This document shows positions 17,773 to 26,512 of a DNA stretch of 64,000 nt, piece after piece. Every line of letters starts with the position of its first letter. Position 1 is the first letter of the stretch. Origin of the DNA: Hymenobacter frigidus (GTDB lineage: Bacteria > Bacteroidota > Bacteroidia > Cytophagales > Hymenobacteraceae). The stretch is taken from assembly GCF_014640435.1 (NCBI RefSeq), contig NZ_BMGY01000017.1, positions 22,039 through 86,038 on the forward strand. The letters run 5' to 3'. Under the pieces are notes generated by a model. The model saw nothing but the letters and a program-made list of their open reading frames with translations. It searched no databases and was not told the DNA's origin. Position numbers and translations under genes: made by a program.

Positions 17773-19152
17773 TTACGCGTTCACTGGCGTTTGAATAGCG
17801 GGAGGCGCGGGCGTGTACTCGGGCGTAGCGGTGCGGTGCTCGGCTTTGGCTTTGCCGGGGTCGTCCATCATGTCTTTGCGATTGAAGGGCCGAATGATGA
17901 GGCGCAGGGCTTGGTCGGAACTGAAGTAGCTGAAGGCCCAGTCCACGAAGGCCACCACCTTGTTACGGAAGCCCACCAGCGTCATCAGGTGCACAAACAG
18001 CCAGGTGGCCCAACCAAAAATGCCGTTGAAGTGAATGTTGCCGGGCATGTCTACCACGGCCTTGTTGCGGCTCACAATGGCCATTGCGCCCTTGTTGAGG
18101 TACTTGAAATCTTTGGGTGCTTCGCCGCGCAGCAGGCGCTGAATGTTGGCGGCCAAGTGGTCGGCCTGTTGCTGGGCCACGGGCGCCAGCATGGGCAGGC
18201 CGCGGGGCATGTCATGGCTCACCAGGTTGGCCACGTCGCCGATGGCGAAAATATTGGTCTGGCCCTGCACTTGGTTCCAGCCATTCACGTTGATGCGCTT
18301 GTTGCGCGCCACCACTTCGGGGGGCAGGCCGGGCACCTCGGCGCCGTTCACACCAGCCGCCCACACCAGGTTCTCGGTCGGAATAAACTCCGTGTCGGAG
18401 AAATAAGCCTTGCCATCTTCGTACCTGTTGATGGACGTATTGAGCTGGACTTTTACGCCCAACTCCACCAGGTAGCGTTTGGCATCGGCCTGCGAAGCCA
18501 GTGACATGGGCCCCAGCAATTCGGCTCCGGCCTCGACCAGGAAAATCTGCATGGCCCGCAAATCCAGTTCGGGGTAGTCTTTCGGCAGTACGTGCTTGCG
18601 CATTTCGGCCAGCGAGCCGCTGATTTCTACGCCGGTAGGCCCGCCGCCCACCACCACAATATTGAGCAGCGCCTGCTTGGCGGCCGGGTCGTCGGTGAGC
18701 AGGGCTTTCTCGAAGTTCTGGAAAATGTAGCTCCGCAGGTTCAGCGCGTTCGGAATGCTCTTAATCTGCATGGCATTGCGCTCGATGCTTTCCAGCCCAA
18801 AAAAATTGGTGAGCGAGCCCGTAGCCAGCACCAGGTAGTCGTAGCGAATGTCGCCCACGCTGGTGGTCAACGTATTGCGAGCCGGGTCGACCCGCTGCAC
18901 ATCGGCCATGCGGTAGAAGAAATTGGGCTGGCCCGCAAAAATCTTGCGAATGGGGTAGGCGATGCTATCGGCCTCCAGGGCCCCGGTAGCCACCTGGTAA
19001 AGCAGGGGCTGGAAATTGTGGTAGTTATTGCGGTCGATAACCACCACCTGCACGGGAGCCTTACGCAGGGCCTTGGCCAGCCGCAGGCCGCCAAAGCCGC
19101 AGCCGATGATAACTACGCGCGGTTGCGCCGAAATGGGAAGGTTGGTGTCCAT
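17773..19152 (-). CDS. ndh: Type II NADH:quinone oxidoreductase (NDH-2)
   Basis: NDH-2 is a monotopic flavoprotein that passes electrons from NADH to quinone without pumping protons. The 459 residues contain the FAD-binding VVIIGCGFGGLRLAKAL near the N-terminus and the NADH-binding IVVVGGGPTGVEISG near residue 165. NYHNFQPLLYQVATG and a C-terminal amphipathic/hydrophobic membrane anchor (GWATWLFVHLMTLVGF) are also typical. It gives the cell a second entry point for NADH beside Complex I, whose nuoKLMN genes are elsewhere in this window. It is transcribed alone and ends at a shared bidirectional terminator. Confidence 0.93.
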   Translation of the reverse strand: MDTNLPISAQPRVVIIGCGFGGLRLAKALRKAPVQVVVIDRNNYHNFQPLLYQVATGALEADSIAYPIRKIFAGQPNFFYRMADVQRVDPARNTLTTSVGDIRYDYLVLATGSLTNFFGLESIERNAMQIKSIPNALNLRSYIFQNFEKALLTDDPAAKQALLNIVVVGGGPTGVEISGSLAEMRKHVLPKDYPELDLRAMQIFLVEAGAELLGPMSLASQADAKRYLVELGVKVQLNTSINRYEDGKAYFSDTEFIPTENLVWAAGVNGAEVPGLPPEVVARNKRINVNGWNQVQGQTNIFAIGDVANLVSHDMPRGLPMLAPVAQQQADHLAANIQRLLRGEAPKDFKYLNKGAMAIVSRNKAVVDMPGNIHFNGIFGWATWLFVHLMTLVGFRNKVVAFVDWAFSYFSSDQALRLIIRPFNRKDMMDDPGKAKAEHRTATPEYTPAPPAIQTPVNA

Positions 19153-19240
19153 GGGTTCAAGGAAGAGTCAAACAACCCATATAACTCCAATATCGGGTTG
19201 GCGGTTACCAATTCCGTAACGCTGGCCCTCCCGCCCCCAA

Positions 19241-19930
19241 TTAATAGTCGTCGGTATTCTTTTTCTTGAACTCGCCTCTTTTCACCTGCTGAATCAGCTG
19301 CAGCCAGCTGAAGGGGTTGAGCAAGGGGTTGTTGGAATACCGGCTGGGACCCATGCCCTGGCGGGCATCGTAGTTGTACTGCTGCTGCTGCATGGTCTGA
19401 CGGAAGTTGGCCACCGCGCCCATGGGCTGGGTTCGGAAAATGCGGTTCATCAGTTCCTCGTTGAGGTTGGCGGCGGCGGCGCTGCCGCGCTCGGTGGGCA
19501 GGCGCAGGGCCAGAAACGCCTTTTTGAAGTCGCGCTCGGTGGTGTAGGGAAATACGCGCACCTCGCCCAGCATGGTGGCATCTTCCTGCAGCTGCACCAC
19601 TACCGAGTAGCTCAGCCGCTGGTAATCGGGCGGAATAACGATGACGTAGTTGGTGTAGCCCAGCGAGCGGATGATGATGCTGTCGCCGGCCAGCACGGCC
19701 AGCGAGAAGTAGCCGTAGGCGTTGGAAGCCGTGCCGCGCCCCGCCTTGGGCACGTACACCGTAGCGCCGGGTACGCCCAGCAGGCTGTCGCCGGTGGCCA
19801 CAATGCCCGTGAACTGGATAATCCGGCGCTTGCCCTGGGCATGCGCTTTGGGAGCCGCCAGCAGCAGCCCGCCCAGCAAAACAAGGGCGAAAAGAAAAGA
19901 GAAGCGGCGAAGGCGCAAGAAATCAGGCAT
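19241..19930 (-). CDS. Secreted protein with carboxypeptidase-like regulatory domain
   Basis: The 229-residue protein has a signal peptide (FLFALVLLGGLLLAAPKAHA). A CarboxypepD_reg-like beta-sandwich follows at about residues 35-120 (FTGIVATGDSLLGVPGATVY, AYGYFSLAVLAGDSIII). The second half is Gln/Asn-rich and helical, with no known motif. This domain usually serves as a binding or structural module in Bacteroidota surface proteins. ATG 19930 starts the signal peptide, and a TATATTTG box at 19949-19956 predicts a leader of about 12 nt. It is divergent from the ArsR-type regulator gene, so the pair may share regulation. The function is unknown. Confidence 0.82.
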   Translation of the reverse strand: MPDFLRLRRFSFLFALVLLGGLLLAAPKAHAQGKRRIIQFTGIVATGDSLLGVPGATVYVPKAGRGTASNAYGYFSLAVLAGDSIIIRSLGYTNYVIVIPPDYQRLSYSVVVQLQEDATMLGEVRVFPYTTERDFKKAFLALRLPTERGSAAAANLNEELMNRIFRTQPMGAVANFRQTMQQQQYNYDARQGMGPSRYSNNPLLNPFSWLQLIQQVKRGEFKKKNTDDY

Positions 19931-19948
19931 GTTCGGGGTAGGGAGAGG

Positions 19949-19956
19949 CAAATATA
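19949..19956 (-). promoter_or_regulatory. Predicted -7 promoter box of the secreted-protein gene
   Basis: The minus strand reads TATATTTG, a full match to TAnnTTTG, 19 nt before the ATG at 19930. Confidence 0.5.
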
Positions 19957-19992
19957 CGGCTTTGGGGTCGGGGCCGATGGTAACGCCGATGG

Positions 19993-20000
19993 TAACTTTG
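19993..20000 (+). promoter_or_regulatory. Predicted -7 promoter box of the ArsR-family gene
   Basis: TAACTTTG matches TAnnTTTG and lies 43 nt before the ATG at 20043. It is back to back with the minus-strand box at 19949-19956. Confidence 0.45.
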
Positions 20001-20042
20001 GGCGGAAAGAACGAAGGACGTCCGCCCCTTCCCAGACAGTAG

Positions 20043-20432
20043 ATGCGCTTGAAACATTTCACGGTTGCTTTTGGGCAGCAACTTTTTAAATCTTTGGGCG
20101 ACGAAAGCCGGGTGCGCATCCTGCATTTGCTGTGGCGCAACCACGAAATGGTGGTGGCCGACCTGGAGCAAGTGCTGGATTTCACCCAAACCAAAACCAG
20201 CAGGCAATTATCGTACTTAAAGAATGCAGGTTTGGTGAACGTGCGGCGGCTCGATAACTGGATGTACTATTTTCTCAAGGAAGAGGCGGCCGAATTGGTG
20301 CAGGAGCTGCTTGCCTTCATGGAAAAAGACCCCCAGCTCCTGCACGACCAGCAAGTGTACCAAACTCTGTGGTCGAATCGGGAGCTGGCCGCGTATAAGC
20401 TGCAAACCCGCCACTGGCACGGCCCGGAGTAA
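20043..20432 (+). CDS. ArsR-family winged-helix transcriptional regulator
   Basis: The 129-residue protein is a typical ArsR/SmtB winged helix. It contains FKSLGDESRVRILHLL at the N-terminus and the recognition helix QTKTSRQLSYLKNAGLV, then the wing VRRLDNWMYYFL. No CxC metal-binding motif is present, so the inducer may not be a metal. It lies 60 nt upstream of a ferredoxin-like gene in the same orientation, which could be its target. DNA-binding function is inferred from the fold. Confidence 0.92.
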   Translation: MRLKHFTVAFGQQLFKSLGDESRVRILHLLWRNHEMVVADLEQVLDFTQTKTSRQLSYLKNAGLVNVRRLDNWMYYFLKEEAAELVQELLAFMEKDPQLLHDQQVYQTLWSNRELAAYKLQTRHWHGPE

Positions 20433-20491
20433 GCGCCCGCAGGGAAAACCAACGGGCCGGTCTATCTGCCTATTCTAACGTATCGACTTGC

Positions 20492-20812
20492 ATGAGCCAC
20501 ACCCGTCACCTGTTTGTGTGCACCAAACAAAAGTCCGGAATCGGGGCCGAGGTTGCCCGTGCCCTGAAAAAGGAGTTGAAGCGCCAAGGATTGGCCAAGC
20601 AGGTAGTCGACGGTGAAAAGCTGCGCACGCAGGTGCAGACCTGCGACTGCCTCGACCTGTGTAAGCAGTGCAAAAAAGGCCACGGCGCGGCCCTCATTGT
20701 TTATCCCGAAGGCACGGTGTATGGCAACGTGCGCCCCGATGATGCCGCCGAATTAGTAGCCCAGCACCTGGGCCTGGGCAAAGTGGTAAAGCACTTGTGC
20801 ATTGATAAATGA
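20492..20812 (+). CDS. (2Fe-2S) ferredoxin domain protein, thioredoxin-like
   Basis: The 106-residue protein has the layout of thioredoxin-like [2Fe-2S] ferredoxins: an N-terminal cysteine in HLFVCTKQKSGIG and a second cluster in TCDCLDLCKQCKKG. The remaining AALIVYPEGTVYGNVRPDDA and HLGLGKVVKHL are typical of the family, whose members act as small electron carriers or metal-binding proteins. No signal peptide is present. It follows the ArsR regulator and precedes the BamA-like barrel gene on the same strand. The exact electron partner is not known. Confidence 0.88.
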   Translation: MSHTRHLFVCTKQKSGIGAEVARALKKELKRQGLAKQVVDGEKLRTQVQTCDCLDLCKQCKKGHGAALIVYPEGTVYGNVRPDDAAELVAQHLGLGKVVKHLCIDK

Positions 20813-20928
20813 TTGAACACGGTAGCAAAGTCGGCTGGCGCGTAAATCGGAATGCACCCCGGATGCCAACCGTGGGCGGGCCTTCTCCGTTGATAAGGCA
20901 ATTCAACAGTTTTTACCTCATCGCTCCC

Positions 20929-22161
20929 ATGCGTTTTTCTCTCGCAGCCCTGCTTCTGACCGGGCTTGCTTTCCGTGCCACCGCTCAGCCGGCCGCCCCC
21001 TCCGATTCCGTTTATACTGCTCCTATCACTGCGCCTGGCCCGGCTCCTTTGGCCGCGCAGCTTGGCGGGCCAAAGTCATTTGGGCAAATAGGCAAGAATA
21101 AGACCCTTACGCTGCTACCCATTCCGGTAATCTTTTATCAGGCCGAAACAGGCTTCGGTTACGGCTTGGGTGCGTTGTTGAGCGGCCGCTTTTCAGCCGA
21201 CACCCTGACGCGGCCCTCCAATGCCCGGGTGCAGTACTGGACCACCCAGAAGGGCCAGTCGCTACTGCAACTGGTGCATTCCATTTACACGCCGGGCGAG
21301 AAATTCTACCTCAATGGCGAAATCAGCGCCTATGATATTCTGCTGTATTACTACGGTACCGGTCCAAAATCAGTCAGCGCCGATGAGTCGGAAACGTCTT
21401 ACAAGCTATTGATTATCAATCAGCGCTTGCAAAAACAGATTGCGCCCAAGCTGTTCTTCGGCGCTCAGTACCGCCTCACCGACGTTACGAAGCTTGATGT
21501 ACCAGCGAAGAACGTGGATGACAACCGCACCAATGTGTTTTACACCGATTCGCGCGTGACGCCCCGCCAACGCCAGGATACCCGCGTTTCGGGCCTCGGT
21601 CCGGTCATCACCTACGACACCCGCGATGTGCCCTTGGCCGCCTTTCGCGGCAGCCTGCTTGACTTCGGGGCCACGTTTAATGGAACGGGTTTGGGTTCTG
21701 ATTACCGCTTCGTGCGCTACCAGCTCGACGCCCGTCATTTCCAGCCCATTCGCTCGACCAAAACGATTCTGGCGATGCAGTTTCTGGGGCAGTTCCACAC
21801 CGGCGATGTGCCTTTCCGCGAGTTGGCGGGTATCGGGGCAAACCTGGGCGGCACGCTCTACAACAACGCCAACCTGCTGCGCGGCATTTACGAGCAGCGC
21901 TTCCGCGACCGCCAGATGGTGATGTTCCAGGCAGAGCTCCGCCAGAAACTATTCTGGCGCATCGATGCGGCTGTTTTCGGTGGCGTGGGCAACGTGAGTC
22001 AGTACGTCGACAAGTTTTCCCTCAACAATACCAAGTACGCCGGTGGAGCAGGCCTTCGCTTCAACTTTCTGCAGCGCGACCGGGTGAACTTGCGCCTCGA
22101 CTACGCAGGTGGTACTGGCAGCGCGCCGGGCATTCTTTTCGCCATCGGCGAAGCGTTTTAA
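20929..22161 (+). CDS. BamA/TamA-like outer-membrane beta-barrel protein
   Basis: The 410 residues start with a signal peptide (MRFSLAALLLTGLAFRATAQ), then a short Pro/Ala-rich linker and a surface-antigen (D15) barrel. Characteristic features are PIPVIFYQAETGFGYGLG, the alternating-strand segments and the VITYDTRDVPLAAFRGSLLD motif that is typical of BamA-like barrels. No POTRA repeats are visible, so it is unlikely to be BamA itself. It is a stand-alone barrel whose cargo is unknown. ATG 20929 was chosen for the signal peptide; upstream in-frame codons overlap the ferredoxin stop. A strong terminator follows at 22182-22217. Confidence 0.87.
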   Translation: MRFSLAALLLTGLAFRATAQPAAPSDSVYTAPITAPGPAPLAAQLGGPKSFGQIGKNKTLTLLPIPVIFYQAETGFGYGLGALLSGRFSADTLTRPSNARVQYWTTQKGQSLLQLVHSIYTPGEKFYLNGEISAYDILLYYYGTGPKSVSADESETSYKLLIINQRLQKQIAPKLFFGAQYRLTDVTKLDVPAKNVDDNRTNVFYTDSRVTPRQRQDTRVSGLGPVITYDTRDVPLAAFRGSLLDFGATFNGTGLGSDYRFVRYQLDARHFQPIRSTKTILAMQFLGQFHTGDVPFRELAGIGANLGGTLYNNANLLRGIYEQRFRDRQMVMFQAELRQKLFWRIDAAVFGGVGNVSQYVDKFSLNNTKYAGGAGLRFNFLQRDRVNLRLDYAGGTGSAPGILFAIGEAF

Positions 22162-22181
22162 CCGCTACGCCGCGATAATCC

Positions 22182-22217
22182 AAAAAAGCCTTTCCTGTTC
22201 GCAGGAAAGGCTTTTTT
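22182..22217 (+). terminator. Intrinsic terminator after the BamA-like gene
   Basis: GCCTTTCCTG pairs with CAGGAAAGGC around a TTCG loop, flanked by A6 and T6. Confidence 0.9.
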
Positions 22218-22490
22218 GCGGTAGGGATAGGTGAGTTTGTGCCTGGCGATGTTAAAAAAAAGACCAATCTGCAGGCCCACCGCCCGCCGCTAGTGGAACT
22301 CCTGCGTTGGAAAAGCTCCCTCCACATCGGTGCCGGTAGCTTGGGTAAACAGCCGCGGCGCGAGCTTCGCGGCGGCGGCTTCTGTTCGGGCAGGAGTAAT
22401 AATCTGCGATTCGGGCAAAGCAGGCCGGTTTACCTTGGGCGTTACCAGTTGTGCGTCAGTAGCATAAAGCATGGGTAAATGGTCAACTGG

Positions 22491-22498
22491 TATATTTG
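22491..22498 (+). promoter_or_regulatory. Possible distal -7 box upstream of purH
   Basis: TATATTTG fits TAnnTTTG but lies 188 nt before the purH ATG. If used, it would give a leader of about 175 nt. Confidence 0.25.
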
Positions 22499-22635
22499 AG
22501 AATCAGAGAGGCGGAAAGTTTCTGTGCTTCAGAACCCAGTGTAGTATTCGGGTAAATCTTGATGGAGGCAGGGGCTCCCGGAGGGTGTTAACAATTCGGT
22601 AACCTGGTTCGGCAGCGCCCGCCGGACCCACGCCT

Positions 22636-22643
22636 TACCTTCG
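22636..22643 (+). promoter_or_regulatory. Predicted -7 promoter box of purH
   Basis: TACCTTCG differs from the consensus at one base and lies 43 nt before ATG 22679, supporting that start over the earlier ATG at 22655. Confidence 0.4.
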
Positions 22644-22678
22644 TGGCGGCAATTATGCCCAGCTTTTACTCTCGTTTT

Positions 22679-24214
22679 ATGTCGTCCCGCCCCATCCGCG
22701 CCGCGTTGCTTTCCGTGTATCACAAAGACCGGCTGGCACCGCTGGTGCAGGTGCTAAGGCAGCACGGCGTGACGCTCTACTCTACGGGCGGCACCCAGCA
22801 ATTTTTGGAAGAGCAGGGCGCCGAGGTGATTGCCGTGGAGGACCTGACGGGTTTCCCGGAAGTGTTCGGTGGCCGGGTGAAAACCCTGCATCCCAAGGTA
22901 TTTGGTGGGATTTTGCACCGCCGCCACGAAGCTGGCGATTTGGCTCAGGCTGAGCAGTACGGCATTCCGCCCATCGACTTGGTGGTGGTTGATTTGTATC
23001 CCTTCGAAGAAACGGTAGCTAGTGGGGCCCAAGAGCAGGACGTCATCGAGAAGATTGATATTGGAGGCATTTCCCTGCTGCGCGCCGCCGCTAAAAACTA
23101 CCGCGATGTGCTGGTAATCAGCAGCCGCGACCAGTACGCGGCCGTGACTGAGCTGCTCATCGCCAAGAATGGCGCTACCGACCTCGACGACCGCCGGCAG
23201 TACGCCGCTGCCGCCTTCGCCACTACTTCGCACTACGACACCGAGATTTTTAAGTACGTGAGCCAGGACACCGCTGTGGCCGGCACCGCTCTGCGCCTGA
23301 GCGCTCAGCCCGCCACTCCGCTCCGCTACGGCGAAAACCCGCACCAGGCCGGCACGTTCTACGGCGACCTCACCGCACTGTTTGACCAGCTTCACGGCAA
23401 GCAGCTCAGCTACAATAACCTGGTGGACGTAGACGCGGCCGTGGCCCTCATGGCCGAATTCACCGACGGCGAGCCCGCCTGCGCCATCCTCAAGCACACC
23501 AACGCCTGCGGCGTGGCCCAGGCCGCCACGCTCCGCGAGGCTTACGTGAATGCGCTGAGCTGTGACCCAACGTCCGCCTTTGGCGGCGTCATCATCGTCA
23601 ACAAAGAAGTAGATGCGGCCACCGCCGCCGAGCTGAACCAGCTATTCTTCGAAGTGCTGATTGCGCCCAGCTTCGCCGCCGAGGCCTTGCCCGTGCTTCA
23701 AAGCAAGAAAAACCGCATTCTGCTGCTGCAAAAGCCGGTTGAGTTTCCGAAGAAGCAAGTCAAAACGCTGCTCAATGGCATCATCGAGCAGGATGCCGAC
23801 CGCCAGACCGAAACCGCCGCCGATTTTCGCACCGTAACCCAATCGGCCCCCACGGTGGAGGAAACGGCCGCGCTGGTGTTCGCCGGCAAAATCTGTAAGC
23901 ACACCAAGAGCAACACCATCGTGCTGGCCCGCGCCGGCCAGCTCCTGGCCTCCGGCGTGGGCCAGACCAGCCGCGTTGATGCCCTGCGCCAAGCCATTGA
24001 GAAAGCCCGCGCCTTCGGCTTCGACCTGCACGGGGCCGTGATGGCTTCCGATGCCTTCTTCCCCTTCTCCGACTGCGTGGAAATTGCTGGCGCGGCTGGC
24101 ATTCGCGCCGTGGTGCAGCCCGGCGGCTCCATCAAAGACGCCGATACCATCCGGGCCTGCGACGAGTTGGGCATGACCATGGTGCTGACCGGCGTGCGGC
24201 ACTTCAAGCACTAG
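22679..24214 (+). CDS. purH: Bifunctional AICAR formyltransferase/IMP cyclohydrolase
   Basis: PurH carries out the last two steps of IMP synthesis: it formylates AICAR with 10-formyl-THF and then closes the ring. The 511 residues match the usual family length. The N-terminal IMP cyclohydrolase (MGS-like) domain includes LYSTGGTQQFLEEQG and PEVFGGRVKTLHPKVFGG. The AICAR formyltransferase domain follows from about residue 190 and includes RYGENPHQAG and ILKHTNACGVAQ; the protein ends FSDCVEIAGAAGIRAVVQPG near the C-terminus. ATG 22679 (MSSRPIRAALLSVYHK) fits family N-termini best; ATG 22655 and GTG 22643 are in frame. It appears monocistronic. Confidence 0.96.
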   Translation: MSSRPIRAALLSVYHKDRLAPLVQVLRQHGVTLYSTGGTQQFLEEQGAEVIAVEDLTGFPEVFGGRVKTLHPKVFGGILHRRHEAGDLAQAEQYGIPPIDLVVVDLYPFEETVASGAQEQDVIEKIDIGGISLLRAAAKNYRDVLVISSRDQYAAVTELLIAKNGATDLDDRRQYAAAAFATTSHYDTEIFKYVSQDTAVAGTALRLSAQPATPLRYGENPHQAGTFYGDLTALFDQLHGKQLSYNNLVDVDAAVALMAEFTDGEPACAILKHTNACGVAQAATLREAYVNALSCDPTSAFGGVIIVNKEVDAATAAELNQLFFEVLIAPSFAAEALPVLQSKKNRILLLQKPVEFPKKQVKTLLNGIIEQDADRQTETAADFRTVTQSAPTVEETAALVFAGKICKHTKSNTIVLARAGQLLASGVGQTSRVDALRQAIEKARAFGFDLHGAVMASDAFFPFSDCVEIAGAAGIRAVVQPGGSIKDADTIRACDELGMTMVLTGVRHFKH

Positions 24215-24227
24215 GGCAAGCAGGTAG

Positions 24228-24267
24228 GTCTGTCGTTGCTTCGTCGGGCCTCCTCGCAACGACAGAC
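24228..24267. repeat. Inverted repeat after purH
   Basis: GTCTGTCGTTGC (24228-24239) and GCAACGACAGAC (24256-24267) are a perfect 12-bp pair around a 16-nt loop. No T-tract follows. It starts 13 nt after the purH stop and may shape the mRNA 3' end. Confidence 0.7.
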
Positions 24268-24323
24268 GCAGTTCATTTCTGCAATGCCATAACTCCGTTC
24301 ATCATGCCGGCCCAAACCTTCCG

Positions 24324-24331
24324 TACCTTTG
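24324..24331 (+). promoter_or_regulatory. Predicted -7 promoter box of mreB
   Basis: TACCTTTG, a full TAnnTTTG match, 62 nt before the mreB ATG, giving a leader of about 48 nt. No convincing -33 TTG was found. Confidence 0.55.
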
Positions 24332-24385
24332 CGCATTATTCTGTCCGGCTCAGAATCCGGACTCCGTCTTATTGCAGCTAACGCT

Positions 24386-25411
24386 ATGGGTTTCTTTAAT
24401 TTCCTGACCAGCGACATCGCCATTGACCTGGGCACGGCCAATACGCTCATCATTCACAACGACAAAATCGTGGTGGACGAGCCGAGCATCATCGCCAAAG
24501 ACCGAACTACGAATAAAGTCATCGCCGTGGGCCGCCAAGCCCAGCAGATGCACGAGAAAACGCACGATAATATCCGCACCATTCGCCCGCTGAAAGACGG
24601 AGTAATTGCCGATTTCCACGCCGCCGAGGAAATGATTAAGGGCATGATTAAGATGATTGACACGCGCAAACGGCTGTTTCAGCCCTCGCACCGCATGGTC
24701 ATCTGCATCCCGTCGGGCATTACCGAAGTAGAGAAACGCGCTGTGCGTGACTCCGCCGAGCACGCCGGGGCCAAGGAAGTGTGGATGATTCAGGAGCCCA
24801 TGGCCGCCGCCATCGGCATCGGTATCGACGTGCAGCAGCCCGTGGGCTCGATGATTATCGACATCGGGGGCGGCACCACCGAAATCGCGGTCATTGCGCT
24901 GTCGGGCATCGTATGCGACCAATCCATTAAAACGGCCGGTGACGTCTTCAACCAGGATATTCTCGACTACATGCGCCGGCAGCACAACCTGCTCATCGGC
25001 GAGCGCTCGGCCGAGCGCATCAAGATTGAAGTAGGTGCCGCGCTCACCGAGCTCGACGTGCCGCCACCCGACCACGAAGTACGTGGCCGCGACCTGATGA
25101 CGGGTATTCCGAAGGTTATTAGAGTGACGTTCTCGGAAATTGCCATTGCTCTCGATAAATCGGTGGCAAAAATTGAGGAAGCGGTATTAAAAGCCCTCGA
25201 AATTTCACCCCCCGAATTGTCGGCCGATATTTACGAGAACGGTATTCATCTCACCGGTGGCGGTGCGCTGCTGCGTGGTTTGGACAAGCGCCTGGCCGCC
25301 AAAACCAAGCTGCCGATTCACATTGCCGAAGACCCGCTGCGCGCCGTGGTGCGCGGCACAGGCAAGGCTATTAAGGATATTCAGGCCTTTAAAGGCGTAT
25401 TGCTGACATAA
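24386..25411 (+). CDS. mreB: Rod shape-determining protein MreB
   Basis: MreB is the bacterial actin that forms short membrane-bound filaments and guides the elongasome. The 341 residues show the actin-fold nucleotide motifs: DLGTANTLI (phosphate 1) near the N-terminus, MIIDIGGGTTEIAVIAL (phosphate 2) and LTGGGALLRGLD (adenosine). The N-terminal MGFFNFL is a short amphipathic/hydrophobic start typical of membrane-associated MreB. ATG 24386 was chosen because the upstream in-frame extension overlaps the promoter box. It is the first gene of the mreB-mreC-mreD-mrdA cluster, although a 36-bp palindrome separates it from mreC. Confidence 0.96.
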   Translation: MGFFNFLTSDIAIDLGTANTLIIHNDKIVVDEPSIIAKDRTTNKVIAVGRQAQQMHEKTHDNIRTIRPLKDGVIADFHAAEEMIKGMIKMIDTRKRLFQPSHRMVICIPSGITEVEKRAVRDSAEHAGAKEVWMIQEPMAAAIGIGIDVQQPVGSMIIDIGGGTTEIAVIALSGIVCDQSIKTAGDVFNQDILDYMRRQHNLLIGERSAERIKIEVGAALTELDVPPPDHEVRGRDLMTGIPKVIRVTFSEIAIALDKSVAKIEEAVLKALEISPPELSADIYENGIHLTGGGALLRGLDKRLAAKTKLPIHIAEDPLRAVVRGTGKAIKDIQAFKGVLLT

Positions 25412-25433
25412 TTTAAGACAGGGATTAATAAGT

Positions 25434-25537
25434 AGAACGTCATACTGAGCTTGTCGAAGCATCTCTACCATGAGAGTAATTAATTGCTCCCACAACGAAG
25501 CGGTAGAGATGCTTCGACAAGCTCAGTATGACGTTCT
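25434..25537. repeat. Long palindromic intergenic repeat, copy B
   Basis: A perfect 36-bp inverted repeat: arms 25434-25469 and 25502-25537, loop of 32 nt. The arm begins AGAACGTCATACTGAGCTTG. It fills most of the mreB-mreC gap. Confidence 0.9.
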
Positions 25538-25573
25538 TTTACGATTCGCTCGTAATTAATTCAATTAACCTCC

Positions 25574-26512
25574 GTGCGGAATTTATTTATTTTCCTATTT
25601 CGTTTTCGGGGGGCACTGGTATTTGGCTTATTAGAAATAATTAGCCTGTATTTATTTATTACGAATAATTCCTATCAGCGGGCCGCCTTTTTTAATTCGG
25701 CAAACAAGTACGCGGGAGTAGTGCTGAACCGGCGCACGCAGGTAATCGACTATTTCCACTTGGCCGAGATGAACCAGCAGCTGGCCGCTGAGAATGCCAT
25801 CCTCCGTCAGCAGCTATATCCGGCTGACTCCGTGCGACGCGAGGCCGACACGGTGGCAGTGCCCCCGGCCCGAACCGATTCGTTGCGGCGCGTGCGCTAC
25901 CAGCGGCCGGCCACCCGGCCCGATACGCTGCTGCTCGGCCAGCAGCGCTTACCCGCCCGCGACCCGAGTTATCCACTAACTCCGGCCCGAGTTATCAACA
26001 ATATGCTCCATAATGTGGATAACTACATCACCCTGAATGTCGGAAGCGTCAATGGCGTGCGTCCCGGCTTGGGTGTGGTAGCGGCCGGCGGAGTAGTAGG
26101 CCGGGTGAAAGTGGTGAGCGAGCATTATGCCACCGTCACCAGTCTGCTGCACTCTAAAACCAGCATTGCTTCTAAAATCAAGCGCGATGGCACGTTTGGC
26201 ACCATCCGCTGGCTGGGCGAAGACCCGACGCACGCCTTGCTCGACAACGTGCTGCGCGAAACCAAACTGCAGAAAGGCGACACGATAGTCACCTCAAGCT
26301 ACAATTCAGTATTCCCCGAGGGCGTGTTTATCGGCACTATCGACTCGTTTGTGAAGGAGCCCGACAAGAACTTCTGGACGGTGCGGGTGCGGCTGGGCGT
26401 CAATTTTGCCAACCTTACCTACGTTTACGTCGTGACCAATCGGGCCAAAGCCGAGCGCGATACGCTGGAAGTCCACACGGGCATTCTGCCGAAAGGAGGG
26501 GCCCGTCCATGA
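25574..26512 (+). CDS. mreC: Rod shape-determining protein MreC
   Basis: MreC is the bitopic membrane protein that activates PBP2/RodA during elongation. The 312 residues start with GTG (MRNLFIFLFRFRGALVFGLL), one membrane segment, then a coiled coil around residues 60-85 (MNQQLAAENAILRQQL). The beta-barrel domain follows from about 140 (GSVNGVRPGLGVVAAGGVVG, TIVTSSYNSVFPEGVFIG). The stretch at about 85-130 is Arg/Pro-rich and unstructured. It overlaps mreD by 4 nt (ATGA), so the two are translationally coupled. Confidence 0.94.
   Translation: MRNLFIFLFRFRGALVFGLLEIISLYLFITNNSYQRAAFFNSANKYAGVVLNRRTQVIDYFHLAEMNQQLAAENAILRQQLYPADSVRREADTVAVPPARTDSLRRVRYQRPATRPDTLLLGQQRLPARDPSYPLTPARVINNMLHNVDNYITLNVGSVNGVRPGLGVVAAGGVVGRVKVVSEHYATVTSLLHSKTSIASKIKRDGTFGTIRWLGEDPTHALLDNVLRETKLQKGDTIVTSSYNSVFPEGVFIGTIDSFVKEPDKNFWTVRVRLGVNFANLTYVYVVTNRAKAERDTLEVHTGILPKGGARP

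Larger units (their letters stand above)
22218..22678. other. Gene-poor stretch between the barrel gene and purH
   Basis: No convincing gene was found in about 460 nt. A 60-codon minus-strand reading at 22290-22472 (start MLYATDAQLVTPK, end FPTQEFH) has no recognisable domain and may be a gene remnant. Two promoter-like boxes point toward purH (22491 and 22636). The sequence just before purH has a short GTTAACAATTCGGTAAC motif with two-fold character. Confidence 0.5.

Noticed and set aside
22290..22472. 60-codon minus-strand reading between the barrel gene and purH
   Set aside because: It has no domain, no promoter or clear start context, and mixed codon use. It may be a remnant but cannot be supported.
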